The notes under the pieces: generated by a model
Databases searched by the model: none
Told to the model about the DNA's origin: nothing
What the model saw: only the letters and a program-made list of their open reading frames with translations
Shown here: positions 56,532 through 64,000 of the stretch, piece after piece
How positions within the stretch are numbered: the stretch's first letter is position 1
Layout of the letters: each line of letters starts with the position of its first letter
Translations under genes and position numbers: made by a program
Assembly: GCF_016808335.1 (NCBI RefSeq)
Contig: NC_053150.1
Span: 44,977,607-45,041,606, forward strand
Length of the DNA: 64,000 bases
Direction of reading: 5' to 3'
DNA from: Panicum virgatum
Taxonomy: Eukaryota > Streptophyta > Magnoliopsida > Poales > Poaceae

Positions 56532-59496
56532 CTACTGGTTCAGGAATTCTTCTATGGCGTGGATGGCTTCTGTGCGGACGGTGTCTGCTCGTGCTATGAT
56601 TGCTTCGTCATCCTTGTCATCGCCTGTAACTATCTGCCGACTCAAGGTGCTGATCTCTGCAAACTCTGCTTGTATCTGCTCGGCTATTTTCTGGGTTTCT
56701 TGCTTGGAGTTTGCAATGGAAGCTTCCTCGGCCTGGATGAGTTCCTTGGTGGTGCGGACCTTTTCTTCGAGTCCCGCCAGTTCTTTCTTCAGGAGGTCGA
56801 GTCTATTCATGTTGGCAGACACGTCAGCTTTGATATCTAGAGTTGCCTTCTTCTGATTGAGGGCCTTGCACTTTTGGGTAATGTCAGCTTTCAGAGAAGC
56901 TTGAGAGCGACGTGCTTCCATCCTCTGTTGTGCTTTATTCACTTCTATCCGAAAGAATGGAAGGTTGCTGGCTGGCCAGAGTTTGATTTGCAATGGCTCC
57001 GGGAGTTGGGATTCTATTTGCTCGAAGATGTTCTTTATCTTGCTGGAATCATCAACCAGAGAAGTGATCGGAGCATATAGAAGATCTTTGTTGAGTTGAA
57101 GTTGATGTGCCAAGTTAGCCGATTGTTGCAAAGATGATGCCTCTGCTCCAGGGACAGTCAGACCCATTGATGCAGGGTCAAAGGAAAGCAAACCTGAAAT
57201 GTCAAAGCTCTATGGGCATATCTGGAGTTAGAACAAGATGCATTTATGAAGCTATCGGCTAATTCAGAATTGGTTTTGGAATGTTACCTGTTCTGAAAAA
57301 GAAGTATTGGACGGTTCAAGAGCAACTGTCCTGTTAGAGCTGGTGTTGACGTCAAGAACATCTACTGCATCGGCTTGTTCTTCGTTTGTCTCCATCAGTG
57401 CATCAGGAGTAGCAGTCATCCCATGTTGTACTTGGCTTTCTGCATTGGGGATTTCTTCGGCTGCGTCCTGGAAATAGAATTACAGTCAACCAGAGTACAT
57501 GTGTACGAAATAAAGAAGAAGTTCTTGAATGATGAGTTACCTGGTTGGTGTTAGACTCTGATGGACTCGGAGAAGATGGTACTGGTTTCTTGATGATACG
57601 CCTCGTGATCATCTTACTTTTCTTGGTCAAGACTCGGGGGGGCAACGCTTGCAGGAGTTTATCTTCGCTTGGAAGCCGACTGAAGTAAGTCTGGCTGAAC
57701 AGTCATTATCACTTTCTTCATTGGTGGTGATCCTTTGCAGAAGAGTACATCAGGAGCAGTTGGAAGAAAGTGGAATGGCTCCCCAGTGCTGGTCGTAGGT
57801 TCTGGACCATCTTGTTGCTGCTAGCAAGAAGAGCAGGATTAGCCAAGAGAAAGGAATAGAGGGTTTGGAAGGAATAAAGTGCATAAATTCAGTACCCCTT
57901 CCTCAGGAATTACATATTCAAGATCGATTTGCTGCAGTCGAGGACCTAAAGCTTTTCTGAAGACATGAGTTTTCCAGATATTCCACCAAGTATCAAAGCC
58001 GATTGATGAAGAGGTGAAGGACAGATCGGCTGGTATTGGAATGTGGAGATTATCAAATATGTTGTAGCATCTCGAGCTAGTGAGACCATCAGGCAGATCG
58101 GCTCTGCTCTCCACCAAGTGGTGAATATGGAAGTGGGGAGGGACCTGTCCTAGGCCAAATTGCCGAGCTGCTATGACTAGTTGGTAAGATTCATAACCTG
58201 GCTTGATAATTCTATTAGAGGTGCTGATGCCAACGGGGAGGAAGCCAGGTCGAATCATCAAAGAATACAGATGCCGAGTGCTGTCGTCATCGGCAAAGTT
58301 ATATAATCTGAAGGCAGTTGGGTTTTCAAAGGATTCAGATTCAGTAAATGGGAAATAAAGGGGATTATCTAGTCCTTTGTAGAAGATTATAAACCAATTT
58401 GCTGCATCTGTTGAGTTCAATTTACTGCCAGGAAGACTGAATAAAGCTTGGCCATAGCTAGTACATCTAATTGGTTTACCACTCTCATCAGGGAAAGAGT
58501 TCTTGGTTAGGCCTTGGAAGTTGAGGATATGGTGCTGAAAGTACAGTTGTACCCACAACTGAATAAACCACCAAGGGCCTCCAGTTCTCAGTTTCTTTTT
58601 GTTAAGCAAGTTAGATGTCATCAGATGGAGATATCTGTATGTTTCTCCAAGGAAAAGTTTGCCTAGGCCGGTGTGATTACCATGGGCCAGGTGATAGGCC
58701 AAGGGGAGATAGTTCTTAATTGGAGCTAAAGAAGGACCACAGAAGATGAAGTGCTCTAGCCAAAGATTTAAGAAGGCTGTGTGTTCCTTCTCAGTCACTG
58801 GACCTTTTGTTTTCATGTGCTGACTCATGTAAGTACCCCAGTTTGTGCAGTTAACCTTGGAAGAAAGTTTGAAGGGGACTTCTGCCATTTTGTAAGCAGC
58901 AGGATTAGGAGAACTAATGTCCAGGCCAGTGATCATGGCAACATCCAGCAGAGTAATGGTCATGGGTCCATGACTAAAGAGGAAGCAGTTCAGAGCATCA
59001 GACCAGAAATAGCCGATGGTTTTCAAAAGGTTTTCATCTTTGTCAAGGGGTGACAGTGATAAGCTAAGTGCATCGGCTATGTTCAAATCTTGCCACAAGG
59101 GCATGTGAGCTTTTGCTACTCTGTTGTACCAGGTAATCCAGCTCTCAGGTGGATTAGGCCAGGCTCTTAAGCAGTCGGCCCAGAGGTTCAGATCGATGTC
59201 TTGACTCACAAAAGGAATCCTATTTGCTTCACAAGAGATCAAATCTATGGGGTTTTCATGGGTTTGTGGGCCAAGACAGAAATATTTTGGATTGGAGGGA
59301 TGCGGCAAAAGGATGTCTGACACCTGAAGTTCAGAAATTCAGAAATTTGCGTATGGTGTCACGTTTCAGAGTTTCAGTTTCAGAAGCTTAGTGAGCTGAA
59401 GAACACTAAAAGGGTTAGGCCGAATATTACCTTCAGGCCGCAGATTGCCGCATCGTCAGTTGCTGAGCTTGTCGTCTGAGCTGCAGATTCTGCCAT
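56532..59496 (-). pseudogene. Antisense multi-exon gene: plant mobile domain plus coiled-coil tail
   Basis: Minus-strand model: exon 1 59431-59496 (MAESAAQTTSSATDDAAICG...; donor AAG|GTAATA), exon 2 57896-59323 (476 codons; donor GAAGGG|GTACTG), exon 3 from 57817 toward 57541, exon 4 57288-57467, exon 5 56532-57193. Exon 2 is the PMD: WITWYNRVAKAHMPLWQDL, YFWSDALNCFLFSHGPM, TITLLDVAMITGLDI, GGPWWFIQLWVQLYFQHHI. Exon 5 encodes a charged coiled coil (KKELAGLEEKVRTTKELIQA ... AEQIQAEF). PMDs occur in plant MAIN/MAIL1 silencing-related proteins and in transposons. Frames agree for exons 1-2; exon 3 changes frame near 57690, and the exon 4/5 junction is off by two bases, so this copy is damaged or my junctions are wrong. 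No enzyme activity is claimed. Confidence 0.72.
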
Positions 59497-59863
59497 GGTT
59501 CATATCTGTTGACTTAGGGTTTGATTGTTGAGGGTTCTGATTCGAATTCCGGCTGCTTGGAGAGTTATTGCTTGGATTTGTAGAGCTTGATTTTCGAATT
59601 GTGCTCGGATTCAAGAGTTCGTTTCAAGTTGGAAGTGTTACTCTATTCCTGTGCGGGTTGCTTCTAGTTTGAATTTCATCGGCTCTTGGATATTTATGGA
59701 AGCCTGATGCGTTGCCATCGGCTTTTGGGAAAGCAAATATCAGACATACATAATTTAGGGAAGTTGATTTCATTAATGAGAAGTTCATTATAAGGAAAGT
59801 CGATTTTTACAAAGGAATCGATCCTTCGGCTTTGTGATCCTACCCCTACGATACTGCCTACAT
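59497..59863. other. Spacer between the two antisense genes
   Basis: Would contain the promoter of the PMD gene on the minus strand. No TATA box or strong motif recognised. Confidence 0.4.
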
Positions 59864-60449
59864 CTACCAGTCGTAGGTGTCTGAATTCCTACGGCGCTTC
59901 GGGCTTCGCGACGGTGCGTCTCCGCCGTTGTCGTCGTCGTCGTCCTCATCATCGTCGTCGTCGCCGCTGTTGCTGTCGTCGTCCCCGGTGCTGCTGCTGC
60001 TTCGCTCGCCGCTGCTGCTGCTGCTTTCTTCTTTGCTTCCCTCCATGGGGGCTTGGAGGAATTGGTGGGGATTCCCTCCTGCCGCCGTGTCGTCGCTGGA
60101 AGGGGAGCCGATCTCTTCGGAGGAGTCGGCTCCTTCCCAGGAGAAGGCGTCGTGCGTCGTCTTCACTACTCTCCAGTTCCTCTTGGAACAGGAACTGGAG
60201 GTCTTCTTCTTCTTCAGTCATGGGCTCGTCCTCCTCGGAGGCGACCCCGAAGTCGAACTCCTCTGCATCCCAGTGCAGAGGAGCCAGCGCCTCGTACGCT
60301 GCAATCGGGTTCCATTCGGGGGTCGGCTCTCGGCTCTCTTGGATAGAGTCGATGGAGGAGGCCGAGAGGGAAGAAGAGGAAGGAGGAGAGGAGGAGGAAG
60401 AAGAGGAATCTCCAAAAGAGTTGGAGCCGGAGGAACAAGAGATGGCCAT
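59864..60449 (-). pseudogene. Antisense acidic/serine-rich ORF beside the 3' LTR
   Basis: Minus strand from ATG 60449 (MAISCSSGSNSFGD, then Ser runs) through EEEEDLQFLFQEELESSEDD. The frame then changes near 60150, and the second frame (GADSSEEIGSPSSDDTAAGG ... long Ser, Asp and Glu runs ... RSPKRRRNSDTYDW) ends at 59864. A low-complexity acidic protein with a basic KRRR patch that could be a nuclear signal. Similar acidic ORFs accompany grass Tat-group elements, as far as I recall. Plus-strand ORFs here are mirror artefacts. Confidence 0.55.
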
Positions 60450-60694
60450 GGCTGGTGGAGGATTGGGGTTTCTGCGCTACTGGCTTCAGGAGGAAGAAGG
60501 AGTTTGCTGTGGAGAAGAGCCGATTCGGGATAAGGTTAAATAGTAAAAGATGGGAGACGGATCGGTAGTTTCACATTCTACGAGGAGCCAGTTGCAGAGA
60601 CGTTGCGTCTTCCTTGGTAGTTACAGTGTGATTAATGATCATTAACGGGAAGATGAAGCGACGGATTGGTTTTGGAACTATCATTGCCAAAACC

Positions 60695-60704
60695 TGGGGG
60701 CATG
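60695..60704 (+). promoter_or_regulatory. Polypurine tract of the Tat element
   Basis: CTGGGGGCAT directly before the 3' LTR. G-rich and correctly placed, though short. Confidence 0.55.
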
Positions 60705-61921
60705 TGTTATCGCCATAAATTAACAGGGTTAATTTATGGGCCGAAAGCAAGATGGGCTTAAAGCAGAAGATCAAGAAGACTTGTAAATCGGCTACTGCGT
60801 GAGCATCTGGGCCACATGGGCCGTGTATCTTTAGATTTAGTTTAAGATTAGAGATAGAGTCCAATCGGGACAAGATTAGTTTAGATTGTTTCCCAAGTCT
60901 CCGGACTATAAATATGTACCCTTTGTTATTCGTAAAGAGAGAGCGTCATCACGTCTCGCAAATAACAACTCTCGGCGCATCGCCACCCCTAATCCTAGGG
61001 TTTCATCCAAGTAAGCGCCATGCTGCCCTGATTGCTTCTTGCGATCAGGGCAATATTGTTCTTATTTTTACCTTGGTATTACTCGTACTGAAGCATTTTT
61101 TATGGCGAGTAATGCTAGTTATCCTGATGTTCGTAGCATGACTTTTAGTAGATCTATTGTGCTTCGTTGCTTATCATCTACGAATATCATGTTGTCTCTG
61201 TACAGTCACGTTTCAATCTTATGCTAATTCTTATCGCATAGAATTAGTTGCACAGAGGCAACACCCGGCTTCTTTTAAGTTTAATAGATCCGATCTGTTA
61301 TGGTTTGCTCTTATTCTTAAGAGTTGGCGTAATATCTGCTAGGTTAGGCCTTGCAAACGGATTGGATGATCCGGTGGTGTAATAGATGCTTTATCTTAGC
61401 CTTGATAGGGATTGTTCCAGGAATCGGCTCTTGCTAGTTCTTAGGCCTCTGTTTTGGGTTATGGTTTAGTTGTCTGTTATGTTCGCTAGGCCTAGTCACG
61501 TGTAGGATGTTCCGATCTAGCGGTGAAGCTTTTACCATCATGGATTAGATTAATTAGATTTAATTGAAGCAGTTTCTGTAGTTATTTGCTTTGTTTATCA
61601 CATCTGGATGCAAACAGATCCCATCTGACACCGGGACTCGATCGGCTCTTTAAAGCCGATGCAAGAGTCGTCCCGGGGAGCCGACCACGGCTCGGACTTA
61701 TGTTTACACGTGTCTTTGTACGCAGAAAACTGTTCAGAGCACGTTCGCACCCTCCTGATCGGGTATAGGTCAGGTGGCACGCCCGGCTTTCCACACATTC
61801 TCCGGGCGCGTGACGGAATTGCGGGCCGTCGACGAGGGAGCAGTTCCTGCCAGCGCCCCAGCAACCTCCCGGCTCTTCGTGTTGCCCGTTGCTGCTCGTC
61901 GGTGGGTTTCGACCGACAACA
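60705..61921 (+). repeat. 3' LTR of the Tat element
   Basis: Same limits and length (1217) as the 5' LTR; mostly transition differences by eye. Confidence 0.95.
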
Positions 61922-64000
61922 GGATGACAGTTGGAGATTTTGTGTGGATTATCGAAGACTCAATGATCTCACTATTAAGAACAGATTTCCTATGCCTATC
62001 ATAGAGGAAATCTTGGAGGAACTATTTGGTGCCAAGTATTTTACAAAGTTGGATGAGGGCAGGTTATCATCAGATTAGGATGGTGCCACATGATGAATAT
62101 AAAACAGCTTTTAAAACCCATCATGGCCATTATCAGTTTAGAGTGATGCCTTTTGGGCTCACTAATGCTCCAGCTACTTTTCAGTGCCTCATGAATGATA
62201 TTCTGGGTCCTTTTCTGAGAAAGTTTGTTTTAGTGTTCTTGGATGACATTCTCATTTATAGTCCTTCTTTGGAGTCTCATCTGGATCATCTGACTCAAGT
62301 CTTTGACAAATTAAAGGACAATCAGCTATATCTGAAAGCTAGCAAATGCTCCTTTGCTCAGCATACACTAGAATATTTAGGCCACATTATTCCTGCTGAT
62401 GGGGTGGCTACAGATCCTTCCAAAACCAGTGCCATGTACAACTGGCCAACACCAACCAATTTTACAGAGCTCAAGGGATTTTTAGGCTTGACAGGTTTCT
62501 ACAGACGTTTTGTCAAGCATTATGGTCTGTTAGCTAAGCCACTTACCAATTTGCTGAAGTGCAAACAATTTGTGTGGACTTCTGCAGCTCGGCAAGCTTT
62601 TGTCAAACTCAAGGAAGCCATGGTAACTACTCCAGTGCTGGGTTTGCCTGATTTCACCACTCCTTTCATTGTTGAAACCGATGCTTGTGATGATGGTATT
62701 GGAGCTGTTCTCATCCAGCATGGCCAGCCTTTAGCGTTCCTCAGTAAAGCTTTAGGGCCTGCCCACAAACACTTGTCCATTTATGAGAAAGAGTTTTTGG
62801 CTCTAATCATGGCTGTGGAACGTTGGCGTCCGTATTTGCAGCAACAAGAGTTTCTCATCCGAACTGATCACAAAAGTTTAGCCTATCTTACTGAGCAGAA
62901 TCTCCATTCTGACATGCAGCGTAAAGCTATGACTCGGTTGATGGGACTTCAGTTTAAAGTGGTATATCGACAGGGCAAGGATAATGTAGTGGCTGATGCT
63001 CTTTCTCGTGTAGGTCACCTCATGGCACTTCAGGCTGTGTCAATGGCTCAACCAGTATGGCTCCAGGAGGTCTCTAATTCATATAGAACAGACTCCATGG
63101 CTCAACAACTACTCACCCATCTTGCTATTCACAGTCCTGATTCCTCGGGGTACTCATTGCATAATGGCCTGATTCGATTCAAAGGCAAATTGTGGATTGG
63201 GAATAATTCTGCCCTGCAAACCAAGATCATTGCAGCTTTTCATGCAAGCCCTATTGGAGGACATTCTGGGATCACTGCCACATATCATCGAGTTAAGGGT
63301 CTCTTCTACTGGAAAGGGCTGAAGCAGGCTGTGGAGAGCTTTGTTCACCAATGTGAGATATGCCAACATGCTAAACATACAAATGAGCACCCAGCAGGTT
63401 TACTTCAACCACTTCCAATACCTGGTGGTGCTTGGCAGGATTGGTCTATGGACTTCGTGGAAGGCCTACCTGTGGTGGAAGGTTATTCAGCCATCTTAGT
63501 GGTGGTAGATCGACTGACAAAGTATGCTCACTTCTTACCGCTCAAACATCCCTATACTGCCCAGTCTGTTGCCAAGTTGCTGCTCGACCAAGTCATCCGA
63601 TTACATGGGTTTCCTACCACCATTGTCAGTGATCGTGATAAGATCTTCTTGAGTTCCTTCTGGCGGGAACTGTTCAAGTTGCATGGGACTAAGTTGCTGA
63701 TGAGTACGGCTTATCACCCACAAACTGACGGGCAAACGGAGCGGGTGAATCAGTGCCTCGAAATGTTTCTACACTGCGTAGTATATGATCACCCTAAACA
63801 ATGGAAAAATTGGCTACCTCTAGCAGAACTATGGTATAACTCCTCGTATCACTCTACTATTGGTTGTTCCCCATTCAAGGCACTCTACGGTCATGAACCA
63901 GCTATGCCTACTGTCCCATCTGAAGCTTCAGACGCTTCTCCTCAAGTTGCTGAGTTGATCACAAATCGTGCAGACCATCTACTCATGTTGAAGGAACATT
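61922..64000 (+). mobile_element. pol: Second Reina-like element, right part (runs off the window)
   Basis: Resumes in RT directly after the target duplicate: [13 protein letters not shown], then FPMPIIEEILEELFGAKYFT. Two bases are missing near 62050, moving the frame; from 62053 to the window edge the frame is open without a stop for about 1950 bases. Domains: RT (catalytic FLDDILIYS, about 62240), RNase H (VETDACDDGIGAVL, about 62675), H2C2 finger (HHQCEICQHAKH-like, about 63345), integrase (SMDFVEGLPVVEGYS, about 63450; SDRDKIF, about 63630; DGQTERVN, about 63730). The chromodomain and 3' LTR are beyond the window. Confidence 0.9.

Larger units (their letters stand above)
48355..61921 (+). 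mobile_element. Complete Tat-lineage Ty3/gypsy retrotransposon with antisense genes
   Basis: 13,567 bases; 1217-bp LTRs at both ends; exact target duplicate ggatg (48350-48354, 61922-61926). Gene order gag-protease-RT-RNase H-second RNase H-integrase. The extra RNase H before integrase and the large 3' region place it in the Tat group (with Grande, Cinful and RIRE2). Sense ORFs have several breaks. Between integrase and the 3' LTR lie 4.4 kb with two minus-strand genes. By eye the LTRs differ at about 30 positions (2-3%), so insertion was fairly recent. Confidence 0.93.

Noticed and set aside
59877..60543. Plus-strand ORFs of about 210 codons (Ser/Arg/Cys runs)
   Set aside because: Mirror images of the minus-strand acidic ORF's triplet repeats.
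1..64000. tRNA, rRNA, bacterial operons, CRISPR or prophage
   Set aside because: None of their signatures were seen; the content is that of a plant nuclear genome.

Overview
The window looks like a gene-poor, transposon-packed stretch of a grass nuclear genome, probably panicoid. Evidence: nested LTR retrotransposons of typical grass lineages (Sirevirus copia; Tekay-, Reina- and Tat-like gypsy), CACTA, hAT, Stowaway and Helitron remains, plant LINE relics, and a spliced plant alpha-carbonic anhydrase gene with GC-rich grass-style coding exons. I cannot name the species. I saw no bacterial features, rRNA, tRNA or CRISPR.

Layout. (1) 1-10772: the 3' nine-tenths or so of a Sirevirus (Ty1/copia), with decayed gag-pol, an extra sense ORF of about 840 codons between pol and the 3' LTR, multiple polypurine tracts, and a 1.67 kb LTR full of CACCGGTTAAACCGACG-type motifs. 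It sits inside (2) a Tekay-like chromovirus, whose integrase/chromodomain end and 2.65 kb 3' LTR (with a 97-bp tandem array) cover 10773-14789. (3) 15.7-20.97 kb: a block carrying a complete five-exon alpha-carbonic anhydrase gene (CA-A), a CACTA MITE and part of a long-TIR element. (4) 20970-24.9 kb: a minus-strand Reina-like element with its 279-bp 3' LTR. (5) 24.8-33.0 kb: segment X1, a 3.2 kb minus-strand solo LTR, a 149-bp shard of the CA 5' region, two LINE 3' ends, an hAT MITE with internal tandem repeats, and segment X2. (6) 33.1-40.5 kb: a near-identical second CA block (CA-B), with an 8-bp-TSD hAT element inserted near its end. (7) 40.7-45.7 kb: another CACTA element and a probable Helitron carrying gene-like exons. 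(8) 45.74-48.35 and 61.92-64.0 kb: a second Reina-like element, split by (9) a complete 13.57 kb Tat-lineage gypsy element (48355-61921; 1217-bp LTRs, TSD ggatg).

The only host-type gene recognised is the alpha-carbonic anhydrase, present twice. The coding exons appear identical, but CA-B has lost the AG acceptor of its last intron. The X and CA sequence arrangement suggests three repeat units, the middle one reduced to fragments by LTR activity.

The most unusual system is in the Tat element. Downstream of sense gag-pol it carries two antisense genes: a multi-exon gene whose main exon encodes a plant mobile domain (PMD, 'aminotransferase-like') followed by a coiled-coil tail, and a short acidic/serine-rich ORF next to the 3' LTR. 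Sense pol and the antisense PMD gene converge on a 105-bp patch holding three copies of one hairpin.
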